Shown here piece by piece: positions 1-10,114 of a stretch of DNA of 64,000 nt (within the stretch, counting starts at the first letter, position 1; every line of letters starts with the position of its first letter). The translations under genes and the position numbers were made by a program. A model generated the notes under the pieces. That model did not search any database. It had not been told where the DNA came from and saw nothing but the letters and a program-made list of their open reading frames with translations. The DNA is taken from contig JASBTI010000012.1 of assembly GCA_030148505.1 (NCBI GenBank), positions 1 through 64,000 of the forward strand, given 5' to 3'. The DNA comes from Rhodanobacter sp. (GTDB lineage: Bacteria; Pseudomonadota; Gammaproteobacteria; Xanthomonadales; Rhodanobacteraceae).

Positions 1-23
1 TTTGTTTTATTAAAACGCAACCC

Positions 24-83
24 GTCGGAGCGCACCGTGTGCGCGATCCAAACAAGACCATCGCGCACTGGGTGCGCTCCTAC
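24..83. repeat. REP-like inverted repeat, copy 1
   Basis: Two arms of about 24 bases, at 24-47 and 60-83, are imperfect reverse complements around the core GGAGCGCACC. A second, better preserved copy lies at 5306-5382. Both copies sit directly upstream of an A-type permease gene and are followed by the same leader (GGGGTATCTGG, then a T-rich run and GACGGGGGC), so repeat and leader seem to have been duplicated together. It is too large and lacks a terminal T-run for a simple terminator. Confidence 0.75.
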
Positions 84-120
84 AGGGGTATCTGGTTTTT
101 GTTGTTGACGGGGGCGCGTG

Positions 121-1425
121 ATGTTCGGCTATTACCTTGAACTGGCGTTGCGCAGCCTCAGGTGCAACAAGGTGTTGACCGCGCTGATGGTGCTGGCGAT
201 CGGACTGGGCATCGGTGCCAGCATGACGATGATCACGGTGTTGCACGTGATGACGGCCGATCCGTTGCCGGGGCGGAGCGTACAACTGTTTTATCCGCAA
301 ATCGATCCGCATGACATGGTGGGCTACGCTAAAAACAAGGCGCCGCCGGATCAGTTGACCTGGATCGATGCGATGAATCTGCTGCATGCCCGTCGTGCGG
401 TGCGTCAGGTGGCGATGACCGCGGGCCAGGTGGTGGTGCAGCCGACGCAGGGAAGTAGCCGTGCGTTCTTTGCCAGTGCGCGCTATACCTCGGCCGATTT
501 CTTCACGATGTTCGAGGTGCCTTTCGCCTACGGCAGCGGTTGGACGGCAGCGGATGACGCGCGGCAGGCACGTGTAGTGGTCATTGCGCGTGATCTTGCC
601 GACAAGCTTTACGGCGCGGATCACGCGGTCGGCAAGTCGCTGCGGCTTGGCAAGGATGTCTTCCGTGTGGTCGGGGTGATCGATCCGTGGCAGCCGGTGC
701 CGCGTTTCTACGACCTGACCCAGGGCAGCTATGCCAAGGTCGAGCAGGTATTCATGCCGCTGGAAACCGCGATGGCGCTGAAGCAGCCGACCGAAGGAAA
801 CTTCATGTGCTGGGGCGATCAGGCCCTCAACAACAAGGACATGGAGCGGGCCTCCTGCACCTGGATTCAGTTCTGGGCACAGCTGGATACGCCCGCCCAG
901 GTGGCGAGCTATCGCGATTATCTGGTGCATTACTCGCAGGAACAAAAAGCGCTGGGTCGTTTCCAGCGGCCGCCGAATGTCCGCTTGCACGATTTGATGG
1001 CTTGGCTTGACGTCAACCATGTGGTGCCGAGCAGCGTGCAGTTGCAGACACTGCTGGCGCTTGGCTTCATGCTGGTATGCCTGGTCAATACCGTGGCCTT
1101 GTTGCTGGTGAAGTTCTTGCGACGCGGCGCTGAACTGGGTATCCGCAGGGCAATGGGCGCTTCGAAGCGGTCGGTCTTCGCCCAGTTGCTGTTCGAGGCT
1201 TTTCTGGTGGGCTTGGCGGGTGGTGTTGTGGGCTTGCTGCTGACCCTCTCGGGGCTGTGGATTGTGCGTCAACAGCCCGTGCCATACGCGGGTTACGCCC
1301 ATCTGGATAGCGTGATGCTGGGGGCCACGGTAGTGCTTTCACTGTGCGCGACCTTGCTGGCCGCGCTGTTTCCCGCGTGGCGCGCCTGCCGCTTGCAGCC
1401 TGCCACCGTCTTGAAGATTCAGTGA
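121..1425 (+). CDS. FtsX/MacB-type ABC transporter permease (A1 of three A-B pairs)
   Basis: Inner-membrane permease of 434 residues. It has one N-terminal membrane segment (about 17-40), a large periplasmic MacB-like domain (about 45-300) and three C-terminal membrane segments (from about 305). The motif ELGIRRAMGASKRSV after the second helix is the coupling segment expected to contact an ATPase. An in-frame GTG lies at 118, but ATG 121 is preferred because the paralogue at 5418 starts with the same residues and GGGGG lies at ribosome-binding distance. It is 12 bases from the B-type permease at 1438, so the two probably form one complex. No ATPase gene is in the window; one may lie upstream of base 1. 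The substrate is unknown; the family usually handles lipids, peptides or antibiotics at the periplasmic side. Confidence 0.85.
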   Translation: MFGYYLELALRSLRCNKVLTALMVLAIGLGIGASMTMITVLHVMTADPLPGRSVQLFYPQIDPHDMVGYAKNKAPPDQLTWIDAMNLLHARRAVRQVAMTAGQVVVQPTQGSSRAFFASARYTSADFFTMFEVPFAYGSGWTAADDARQARVVVIARDLADKLYGADHAVGKSLRLGKDVFRVVGVIDPWQPVPRFYDLTQGSYAKVEQVFMPLETAMALKQPTEGNFMCWGDQALNNKDMERASCTWIQFWAQLDTPAQVASYRDYLVHYSQEQKALGRFQRPPNVRLHDLMAWLDVNHVVPSSVQLQTLLALGFMLVCLVNTVALLLVKFLRRGAELGIRRAMGASKRSVFAQLLFEAFLVGLAGGVVGLLLTLSGLWIVRQQPVPYAGYAHLDSVMLGATVVLSLCATLLAALFPAWRACRLQPATVLKIQ

Positions 1426-1437
1426 GGCAGGGACGTC

Positions 1438-2667
1438 ATGCATCCGATCATCTCAGCGCTGAAACACCACAAGACCGCCGTCATTCTGATGGTGCTGGAA
1501 ATCGCCTTGACCTGCGCCATCGTCAGCAATGCGATCTTCATCATTGGTGACCGCCTTGCCGCCATGCACGTGCAGACCGGCGTGGCGGACAACGAGCTGG
1601 TGTGGGCCAGAAGCAGCGGGCTGGATCAGGGGGCTAGCGCCGCCAGTGCCACCAGCCGTGCGCAAGCCGATCTGGCGGCACTGCGAACCATGCCGGGGGT
1701 GACTTCGGCAGTCATGGTGAACTCGCTGCCGCTCAGCAATATGAACTCATGGGGTGCCTGTGTACAGCATCGTCCGGGGCATACCAAGGACCAGGTTTGC
1801 AACGTGATCTTCTACGCAGGGACCCAGGGAACGGTCAAGACCCTCGGTATCAAGCTGGTGCAGGGGCGTGACTTTCTTCCACAGGAGTACGTCAACTACT
1901 TCCCGTTCGACAATATGCAGGCACCACCGGCGGTGATGGTTACGCGCTCGCTGGCAAATCGCCTGTGGCCAGGCAAGGATCCGCTGGGCCAGCCGCTTTT
2001 TCTCGGGGACAAGGCGGGCGACGTCACCCACGTAGTGGGCGTTGTGGGGCACCTGGTGAATCCCAGTATCAACAAATACAACGGCGTCGAACGCAACCTG
2101 TTGCTGCCGGTAACCGCCGCCGCCGTTAGGGGCGGCATGTATGCGCTGCGCACGGCGCCGGGCGCGCGCGACGCCACGTTGCGCGACCTGCCCAAGGTGC
2201 TCGACGGCGTCGATAGTCGTCGCATCATCACCGAACGCCACAGCTATGCGCAGACGGTGAAGGACTATTTTCACGATGACCGCGCCTTGATCTGGTTGCT
2301 GCTGCTGGTGATCGGCTGCCTGCTGGCCTTGTCCGCGTTGGGCGTGGTCGGATTGTCCAGCTTCTGGGTGCAGCAGCGCACGCATCAGATCGGCATTCGC
2401 CGCGCCATTGGTGCCACCCGGCGCGACATCATGTTGTATTTCCAGACCGAGAACTTCCTGATCGTCAGCGGCGGCATCGCACTGGGTTCGCTGTGTGCAG
2501 TGGTATTGAACCTGTTCCTGATGAAGCACTATGAACTGCCACGCCTGCCGTTGTCCTACCTGCCGATCGGCGCGCTGGTGCTGTGGGCCTTGGGCCAGCT
2601 GGCCGTACTCGGCCCCGCGCTGCGCGCCGCTGCCGTGCCACCGGTGGTGGCGACGCGGAGTGTGTGA
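1438..2667 (+). CDS. FtsX/MacB-type ABC transporter permease (B1)
   Basis: B-type partner of 409 residues with the same topology: N-terminal helix (about 14-36), periplasmic domain, and three C-terminal helices with coupling motif HQIGIRRAIGATRRD. It has a slightly smaller periplasmic domain than the A type. The last 76 residues are identical to those of the B3 protein ending at 7971, while the bodies are only moderately similar, which points to gene conversion. AGGGA precedes the ATG. Cotranscribed with the flanking permeases. Confidence 0.85.
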   Translation: MHPIISALKHHKTAVILMVLEIALTCAIVSNAIFIIGDRLAAMHVQTGVADNELVWARSSGLDQGASAASATSRAQADLAALRTMPGVTSAVMVNSLPLSNMNSWGACVQHRPGHTKDQVCNVIFYAGTQGTVKTLGIKLVQGRDFLPQEYVNYFPFDNMQAPPAVMVTRSLANRLWPGKDPLGQPLFLGDKAGDVTHVVGVVGHLVNPSINKYNGVERNLLLPVTAAAVRGGMYALRTAPGARDATLRDLPKVLDGVDSRRIITERHSYAQTVKDYFHDDRALIWLLLLVIGCLLALSALGVVGLSSFWVQQRTHQIGIRRAIGATRRDIMLYFQTENFLIVSGGIALGSLCAVVLNLFLMKHYELPRLPLSYLPIGALVLWALGQLAVLGPALRAAAVPPVVATRSV

Positions 2668-2698
2668 TGGGAGAGATCGGATGAGGAGCCATCACGAC

Positions 2699-4033
2699 AT
2701 GTTTCGCTACAACCTTGAACTGGCTTTGCGCGGCTTGCGCGGCTTTCCGAAAAGTACCGTGTTGGTGGTACTGACGGTGGCGCTGGGCCTGTCGGCCTGC
2801 ATGACCACGTTGGCGTTGTTGCACGTGCTGTCGGCCGATCCGCTGCCCGGGCGCAGTGAGCATTTGTATCTGGCGTGGGTGGATACGGTGTTGGCCAAGC
2901 CGTTCAATTATCAATCACTGAATGGTGTCACCCAGGCCAACTACAGGCGCATCAAGCTGGCCGATGCGCAGGCCTTGCTCGCGGCACATCGGGCGGTGCG
3001 GCAGGCGGTGGTGGCGGACATGGCCGCCGACGAGATATCGGCTGATGGCAAGCATGCACAGCGCTCGCAGCTGATTCTGGCGACCAGTGCCGATTTCGTA
3101 CCGATGTTCGGCGTGGCCTTGCGCTACGGGCGCAACTGGACCGCCGCCGAGGATGCTGCTCATGCGCCGGTGGTGTTGATCGACACCGAGCTGGCGCAGA
3201 AGCTGTTCGGCACCGTCAATGCCGTGGGGCGTCGGGTGCGCCTCCGAAACACCTTGTTTCAGGTGGTCGGCGTGATCGCTCCATATGCGCCGCAACCGCA
3301 TTTCTATGGCCTTGATTCCGGCGTATTCAGCAGCGACGGCGGGGAGAATCTCTACCTGCCTTATACCGCTGCGCTGGATGCCGGCCTGTCGCCGCGACGC
3401 GCCGATGGATGCGATGCGTCGTACAAGACGGCATCCCGGCTGGGCTTGTCCGACCCAACGCATTGCGCGTCGCTGGGCTTCTGGGTGCAACTGGATACAC
3501 CACAGCAGGTTGCCGCCTATCGCAGCTACCTGACGCACTACGTCGAGCAGCAGAAGGCGCTTTCCGGCTTCGGCAAACCGGCGACATCGCAGCTTTTCAG
3601 CGTGGCGCAATGGCTGAAGTTGCAGCATGTGGTTCCCGACAGTGTGCGCTTGAATGTGGGACTGGCGGGCGCGTTCCTGCTGTTGTGCATGTTGAATGTG
3701 GCCGGCCTGCTGGCGGCGCGCTTTCTGCATCGCAGCGGTGAAACGGGCATCCGTCGTGCGCTGGGTGCGCCACGCCGCGCGGTGTTTCAGCAATACCTGC
3801 TGGAGGCGGCGGCCGTCAGCATGCTTGGTGGCGTGCTGGCCTTGCCGCTGACCCTGCTGGGTCTGTGGATTTTGCGCCGGCAGGGCAGCGACTTTTCCGG
3901 TCTTGCTCGTCTCGACCCGCTGATGTTCGGTGGCCTGTTTGCCATGGCCTTGCTGGTCGGTGTGCTGGTCGGCCTGTTGCCGGCGTGGCGCGCCTCGGCT
4001 GTGGAGCCGGCATTGCAGGTCAAGAGCGCCTAG
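2699..4033 (+). CDS. FtsX/MacB-type ABC transporter permease (A2)
   Basis: A-type permease of 444 residues. It begins MFRYNLELALRGLRG, matching the starts of A1 and A3. I place the start at ATG 2699 because AGGAG lies at 2684-2688; an upstream in-frame ATG at 2681 would add six residues and overlaps that ribosome-binding site. N-terminal helix, periplasmic domain, coupling motif ETGIRRALGAPRRAV and three terminal helices are present. Compared with A1 it has a longer periplasmic insert with a Cys-containing loop around residues 230-260. It is 11 bases from B2. Confidence 0.83.
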   Translation: MFRYNLELALRGLRGFPKSTVLVVLTVALGLSACMTTLALLHVLSADPLPGRSEHLYLAWVDTVLAKPFNYQSLNGVTQANYRRIKLADAQALLAAHRAVRQAVVADMAADEISADGKHAQRSQLILATSADFVPMFGVALRYGRNWTAAEDAAHAPVVLIDTELAQKLFGTVNAVGRRVRLRNTLFQVVGVIAPYAPQPHFYGLDSGVFSSDGGENLYLPYTAALDAGLSPRRADGCDASYKTASRLGLSDPTHCASLGFWVQLDTPQQVAAYRSYLTHYVEQQKALSGFGKPATSQLFSVAQWLKLQHVVPDSVRLNVGLAGAFLLLCMLNVAGLLAARFLHRSGETGIRRALGAPRRAVFQQYLLEAAAVSMLGGVLALPLTLLGLWILRRQGSDFSGLARLDPLMFGGLFAMALLVGVLVGLLPAWRASAVEPALQVKSA

Positions 4034-4044
4034 GGAGGTCGAGC

Positions 4045-5292
4045 ATGTCCATTCGCATTCTGTTTTCCACCCTGCGCCGTCACAGCATGATGCCGGCGCT
4101 GGTCTTGCTGCAGGTGGCCGTGGCCTGCGCGATCCTGTGCAATGTGCTGTTCCTGGTATGGCAGCAGTTGCAGCCGATGCTCGCGCCCAGCGGCGTCGCC
4201 GGAAACCAGTTGATTCTGGTCGATCAGTTGGCGTCGCCGCAGCGAGCCTTCACCACTGCCGAGGTTCGCGGCGGTGAGGTAGCGCTACATGAGGTGCCTG
4301 GGGTGCGTGCTGCGACCGCGGCATTCGGTTTGCCGATGGTGGGGAGCAACCTCATGGATATCGCCTTGCAGGGACCGAATGGGGTGAAGGTGGGCGTGAA
4401 CGGCTATCTGGGCGCGGGACTGATCGATGTCCTGGGCTTGCAGCTGGTGGCCGGACGCGACTTTCTGCCGAGTGAATATCGTGATTTCGGGATCGGTGGC
4501 ACCCACGAGAAATGGAGTGCCGGCGGGCCACAGCCGATCATCATCACGCAGACCTTGGCAAAGCGACTATTCGCAAACGGTCGGGTGCTGGGCCAGCTGT
4601 TGACCGACCCCAGCGACAAGAATGATCTCGGTTACCAGGTGGTGGGGGTTGTGCGTCACCTGCTGCGCAACCAGTTGGGGCTGGCCACCAACGGTCGCGC
4701 AGACGACACGGTGCTGCTGGCAAGACGCATCGCCAGCACATCGACCCTGAGTTACGCGGTGCGCGTGGACCCGGCGCTGCGCAAGGCGGCGATTCGCGGT
4801 GTACGCAAGGTCATCCAGCAGCACTTCGGCGCCTTGCTGCCAACAGGTATCACCGCACGGGTGAGCAGCTACAGCAGCCGTCGCGAGGCGGCGTTCAAGA
4901 GCCAGCGTGCGGCCCTGGGGCTATTCGCCGGGATCACCCTGGCGGTGGTGGTGGTCACCGCGATCGGCATCATGGGGTTGACCGGATTCTGGGTGCAGAA
5001 GCGTACCCGGCAGATTGGCATCCGCCGCGCCCTCGGTGCGCGACGGGCGGATATCCTGCGTTACTTCCTCGCCGAGAACGCCCTGATTGTCAGCATCGGC
5101 GTCGCCATCGGCATGGCGTTGGCGTTGCTGGGCAACGCGCTGCTGATGCACTACTACGAGCTGTCCCGGTTGCCGTGGAGCTGGTTGCCAGTCGGCGCAG
5201 TGGTGATGCTGCTGCTTGGCCAGCTCGCCGTACTCGGCCCCGCACTGCGCGCAGCTGCCGTGCCACCGGTGGTGGCGACGCGGAGTGTGTGA
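4045..5292 (+). CDS. FtsX/MacB-type ABC transporter permease (B2)
   Basis: B-type permease of 415 residues beginning MSIRILFSTLRRHS; GGGAGG lies just upstream of ATG 4045. It has an N-terminal helix, a periplasmic domain, coupling motif RQIGIRRALGARRAD and three terminal helices. The last 24 residues are identical to those of B1 and B3, although the segment just before them differs, so the shared block is shorter here. A REP-like repeat and the leader of A3 follow. Confidence 0.83.
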   Translation: MSIRILFSTLRRHSMMPALVLLQVAVACAILCNVLFLVWQQLQPMLAPSGVAGNQLILVDQLASPQRAFTTAEVRGGEVALHEVPGVRAATAAFGLPMVGSNLMDIALQGPNGVKVGVNGYLGAGLIDVLGLQLVAGRDFLPSEYRDFGIGGTHEKWSAGGPQPIIITQTLAKRLFANGRVLGQLLTDPSDKNDLGYQVVGVVRHLLRNQLGLATNGRADDTVLLARRIASTSTLSYAVRVDPALRKAAIRGVRKVIQQHFGALLPTGITARVSSYSSRREAAFKSQRAALGLFAGITLAVVVVTAIGIMGLTGFWVQKRTRQIGIRRALGARRADILRYFLAENALIVSIGVAIGMALALLGNALLMHYYELSRLPWSWLPVGAVVMLLLGQLAVLGPALRAAAVPPVVATRSV

Positions 5293-5305
5293 TGAACAAG
5301 GAACC

Positions 5306-5382
5306 TGTAGGAGCGCACCCTGTGCGCGATTGCCCTTCGCGCGATGCAATCAAGAGCATCGCGCACAGGGTGCGCTCCTACA
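5306..5382. repeat. REP-like inverted repeat, copy 2 (perfect 25-bp arms)
   Basis: Arms at 5306-5330 and 5358-5382 are perfect 25-base reverse complements (outer end TGTAGGAGCGCACC) with a 27-base spacer. It lies between B2 and A3 and repeats the arrangement seen at 24-83. Such elements are typical interspersed repeats of Xanthomonadales and pseudomonads; here the RNA hairpin could also dampen read-through between the second and third permease pairs (inference). Confidence 0.85.
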
Positions 5383-5417
5383 GGGGTATCTGGTTTTGTT
5401 GTTGACGGGGGCACGTA

Positions 5418-6740
5418 ATGTTTGGTTACTACTTCGAACTGGCCGTGCGCAGCCTCAGGCGCAATCCGGTGCTGACGATCTTGATCGTCGCGCTGATCGG
5501 CGCGGGGGTGGCGTCGTCGATGGTCACGTTCGCCGCGCTGCGCGCGATGTCGGCGGATCCGATGCCGGGAAAATCGGCACAGCTGTATGAACCGCAGATT
5601 GACAACTGGGGGCCGGCGAATCCTGATGTGCATGGCGAGCCGCCGTTGACGCTCAGCTATATCGATGCCGAGGCGTTGCTGCACGCCCACGCCGCACCAC
5701 GCCAGACTGCGCTCTATCAGGTGGCCTTCTCGCTGGTACCGGCGGATGCGACGCGCGCGCCGTTTGCGGTGAAAGGGTATGCGGTGACGACTGATTTCTT
5801 TGCGATGTTCAACGTACCGATGGCGTACGGCGCAGGCTGGAGCGCGTTGGATGACGACAAGGGAACGGATGCCCTTGTGATCAGCCGGCGACTCAACGAC
5901 CGCTTGTTCGGCGGTACCGACAGCGTCGGTCGCGAAATTCGCCTGGATAATCACGACTACCGCGTGGTCGGTGTAGCCGGGGACTGGAATCCGCAGCCGC
6001 GCTTCTACGCGACCGGCAGTATCCATGTCACCACCGATCATGGCGATGCGCCGGATGTGTTCCTGCCTTTCACCCATGCAGTGGAACAGCAGATTGCAAC
6101 GGCGTGGGGCAATTACTGCCGCCCGGATTACAAGGGCATGGGCTGGGATGCCCTTCTGCACTCGGAATGTGTCTGGGTCGCTTTCTGGGTCGACCTGCCA
6201 ACGCCGGCCGATGCGTGGCACTACGCGAGCTTTCTGCACAACTATGCGGCCGCGCAACAGCGTATGGGGCGCTTCTCGTGGCCGCCGAACGTGCGTTTGC
6301 GCAACGTCCCGCAGTTGCTGGCTTACGTGCACGCCGTACCAGAACAGGTGCGGGTTTCGTTCCTGCTGGCGCTGGGTCTGCAACTGGTCTGCCTGGTCAA
6401 CATCATCGGTTTGCTGTTGGCGAAATTCATGCGCCGTAGCGTAGAGATCGGCGTGCGTCGCGCCCTGGGTGCCTCGCGCGGAGCGATCGGCCTGCAATTT
6501 TTGACCGAGGCCGCGATGGTGGGTGCCGTCGGGGGATTGCTCGGTTTGCTGCTGACGGGCATTGGCGTATACGGCATGGGTGCGCTGTTCACGCCGAAGA
6601 TCGCGCGACTCGTCCACGTCGACGCAGACCTGCTTGGCCTCACCTTGCTGGTGTCCATCGTGGCGACCGTGCTCGCCGCGCTCTATCCCACCTGGCGGGC
6701 GGCGCAGGTGCAGCCCGCCTGGCAACTGAAGTCGAACTGA
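5418..6740 (+). CDS. FtsX/MacB-type ABC transporter permease (A3)
   Basis: A-type permease of 440 residues starting MFGYYFELAVRSLRR, the closest relative of A1 at the N terminus. It has an N-terminal helix (about 18-40), a periplasmic MacB-like domain, coupling motif EIGVRRALGASRGAI and three terminal helices. The leader upstream of the ATG is nearly identical to that of A1, which supports duplication of the whole A-B unit including its 5' region. It is 10 bases from B3. Confidence 0.85.
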   Translation: MFGYYFELAVRSLRRNPVLTILIVALIGAGVASSMVTFAALRAMSADPMPGKSAQLYEPQIDNWGPANPDVHGEPPLTLSYIDAEALLHAHAAPRQTALYQVAFSLVPADATRAPFAVKGYAVTTDFFAMFNVPMAYGAGWSALDDDKGTDALVISRRLNDRLFGGTDSVGREIRLDNHDYRVVGVAGDWNPQPRFYATGSIHVTTDHGDAPDVFLPFTHAVEQQIATAWGNYCRPDYKGMGWDALLHSECVWVAFWVDLPTPADAWHYASFLHNYAAAQQRMGRFSWPPNVRLRNVPQLLAYVHAVPEQVRVSFLLALGLQLVCLVNIIGLLLAKFMRRSVEIGVRRALGASRGAIGLQFLTEAAMVGAVGGLLGLLLTGIGVYGMGALFTPKIARLVHVDADLLGLTLLVSIVATVLAALYPTWRAAQVQPAWQLKSN

Positions 6741-6750
6741 GGAGGCGAGC

Positions 6751-7971
6751 ATGCAGATCCGACTCATACTCGCCGCACTCAGGCATCACCGCGCTGCCAC
6801 CGTGCTGATCGTGTTGCAGATCGCGTTGACGCTGGCAATCGTGTGCAACGCGCTGTTTATCATCCAGCTGCGGCTGGCGCACATCGCGCGTCCCACCGGC
6901 ATCGACGAAGCGCACATCGTAGTGATCCAGAACCAGTGGATAGGCAAGCACGAGACGGCGCAGTTGAGTGCGCGACTGGCCACAGACCTCGCCGCGTTGC
7001 GCCAGTTGCCGGGCGTGGCCGATGCCTACGCCGACTACACCTACCCGGCGGGCGGGCCGTGGGCCGCGGTGTTACGCATTGGGCTCAAGCCGAATCAGCG
7101 AGCGCCGACATCGTTGGCGGAGGGTTATCAGGCCGATGACCACACGCTGTCGACGCTGGGTTTGCAACTGGTCGCCGGGCGCAACTTCCGGCCGGACGAA
7201 ATCGTTGCGGGAAGCGTCGATGACGCATTGGCGCCGCCGGTCATTATCGTCACCCGTGACCTCGCCGAACGGATGTTTCCGCATCAATCGGCGGTGGGCA
7301 AGCGGGTCTACATCAGCGACAAGCCCAGCACCATCATCGGCGTCGTCCGCCACCTGGAGGTGCCGGCCGTGGGCACGCACAGCTTTGCCTACTGCTCGGT
7401 ACTGCTACCGTCCTGGCCGGTGTGGCCGTATGGGAGCTTTTATGTGCTGCGCGCCAAACCGGGCCAGCTTGATGCGGTGATGCGTGCCGCCCCGAAGGCG
7501 CTGCTGGCCATCAATCGCATGCGGGTGATGGATGGTGGTGCGAAACGCTACGGCGACCTGCGCGCCGCAGTCTATGCGGATGATCGTGGCGTGACCTTGC
7601 TCATGAGTATGATCTGCGTGGTGCTGCTGCTCGCCACGGTGGGCGGTATCGGTGGCCTGACCAGCTTCTGGGTCGGTCAGCGGCGCAGGCAGATCGGCAT
7701 ACGTCGTGCGCTGGGCGCCACCCGCGGCGAGATTCTGCGTTACTTCCAGACCGAGAACTTCCTGATCGTCAGCGGCGGCATCGCACTGGGTTCGCTGTGT
7801 GCCGTGGTATTGAACCTGTTCCTGATGAAGCACTACGAACTGCCACGATTGCCATTGTCCTACCTGCCGATCGGCGCGCTGGTGCTATGGGCCTTGGGTC
7901 AACTGGCGGTGCTCGGCCCCGCGCTGCGCGCCGCTGCCGTGCCACCGGTGGTGGCGACGCGGAGCGTGTGA
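6751..7971 (+). CDS. FtsX/MacB-type ABC transporter permease (B3)
   Basis: B-type permease of 406 residues starting MQIRLILAALRHHR; GAGGAGG lies eight bases before the ATG. Topology as in B1 and B2, coupling motif RQIGIRRALGATRGE. The 3' 225 bases differ from those of B1 at only about ten positions, most of them silent. It is the last gene of the permease array; the regulator gene at 8131 follows after about 160 bases. Confidence 0.85.
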   Translation: MQIRLILAALRHHRAATVLIVLQIALTLAIVCNALFIIQLRLAHIARPTGIDEAHIVVIQNQWIGKHETAQLSARLATDLAALRQLPGVADAYADYTYPAGGPWAAVLRIGLKPNQRAPTSLAEGYQADDHTLSTLGLQLVAGRNFRPDEIVAGSVDDALAPPVIIVTRDLAERMFPHQSAVGKRVYISDKPSTIIGVVRHLEVPAVGTHSFAYCSVLLPSWPVWPYGSFYVLRAKPGQLDAVMRAAPKALLAINRMRVMDGGAKRYGDLRAAVYADDRGVTLLMSMICVVLLLATVGGIGGLTSFWVGQRRRQIGIRRALGATRGEILRYFQTENFLIVSGGIALGSLCAVVLNLFLMKHYELPRLPLSYLPIGALVLWALGQLAVLGPALRAAAVPPVVATRSV

Positions 7972-8130
7972 TGCGACGATGTCAGGTAGGCGCATGGCGG
8001 TAGTCATGGCGGCCCGTACGGGCCGGGTTGCCCCTGTGGCGGCGTTATCACTCGGTGGTGTATCGACATACACTCCTTCACTCTTCCTTGCCCTGCGGTC
8101 AACCCGATCCCGGCGCGAGGTGCTCGGGAT

Positions 8131-9489
<1,359 letters not shown>

Positions 9490-9750
9490 TGGGCTTGCGA
9501 GCAACGGCACCGACCCCCTCGTCAGCACCACGGATCGACGAGAGCAGTACCATAGCAAAGGACGCAAGCCGAGTTCTGTCAGAAGCCATCAGGAAGGGTT
9601 TGAGCCAATGCCCGCAAAATCAGTTTGCCTGCATCGGTGCGGCTATCTGGCCCGGGACGCTGCGCGAGACAGGGCGCTTGGTCCGGCGTGCGAGCATGTT
9701 TCGGCGATGTGCGGTGGCCAGTGAGCACCCCTTTCTGGAGGACGGTTGCG

Positions 9751-10083
9751 ATGCGATATCGACTTTTTGTACTGCTTCCCGCGTTGTGGCTGGCGGCAGT
9801 CGCCACAGCGCAAACGGTGCCTGCGCCTTCGGCAGGAGATAGGCTGCGTCTGACGCTGCCGCCGGGCATGGCGCCGTTGCCGACTGACAAGACTACGGTG
9901 GGGGCCGGGAACAGGCGGGCCATCCACTTCAGGTTCAATGCCGGCAAACGTAGCAATCTGCTGCAGCGGCCACCACCACGACCGATGGACCAGGCCGTGG
10001 TGATGGGCAAGCAGCGCCCGTGGTTGGCTGGAAAACCGCCGGTAAACTGTGCGTTCACGCCGATGGATCCCTTGTGCCGTTGA
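9751..10083 (+). CDS. Small secreted protein of unknown function
   Basis: 110 residues starting MRYRLFVLLPALWLAAVATAQ, a clear signal peptide with probable cleavage after ATA. The mature part is basic and proline-rich, with two cysteines near the C terminus (NCAFTPMDPLC). GGAGGA precedes ATG 9751 at good spacing. It sits between the response regulator and the sensor kinase, so it may take part in signal perception, but no known domain is recognised. The 261 bases before it hold nothing I can call. Confidence 0.55.
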   Translation: MRYRLFVLLPALWLAAVATAQTVPAPSAGDRLRLTLPPGMAPLPTDKTTVGAGNRRAIHFRFNAGKRSNLLQRPPPRPMDQAVVMGKQRPWLAGKPPVNCAFTPMDPLCR

Positions 10084-10114
10084 GACCCTGCTGTTTGCGA
10101 ACGGGGGATGCGCC

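Noticed and set aside
5154-6767. 537-codon minus-strand open frame over permease A3
   Set aside because: Opposite-strand shadow caused by high GC at third codon positions; no recognisable motif.
8011-8024. Perfect palindrome GGCCCGTACGGGCC after the last permease gene
   Set aside because: No loop and no T-run, so not a terminator; a 14-base palindrome of GC composition is not rare enough to call a site.
9550-9600. Stretch resembling the 3' tail of RNase P RNA on the minus strand (ACAGAACTCGGCTTG)
   Set aside because: The conserved GAGGAAAGTCC core is absent in the neighbouring bases, so it is a chance match.
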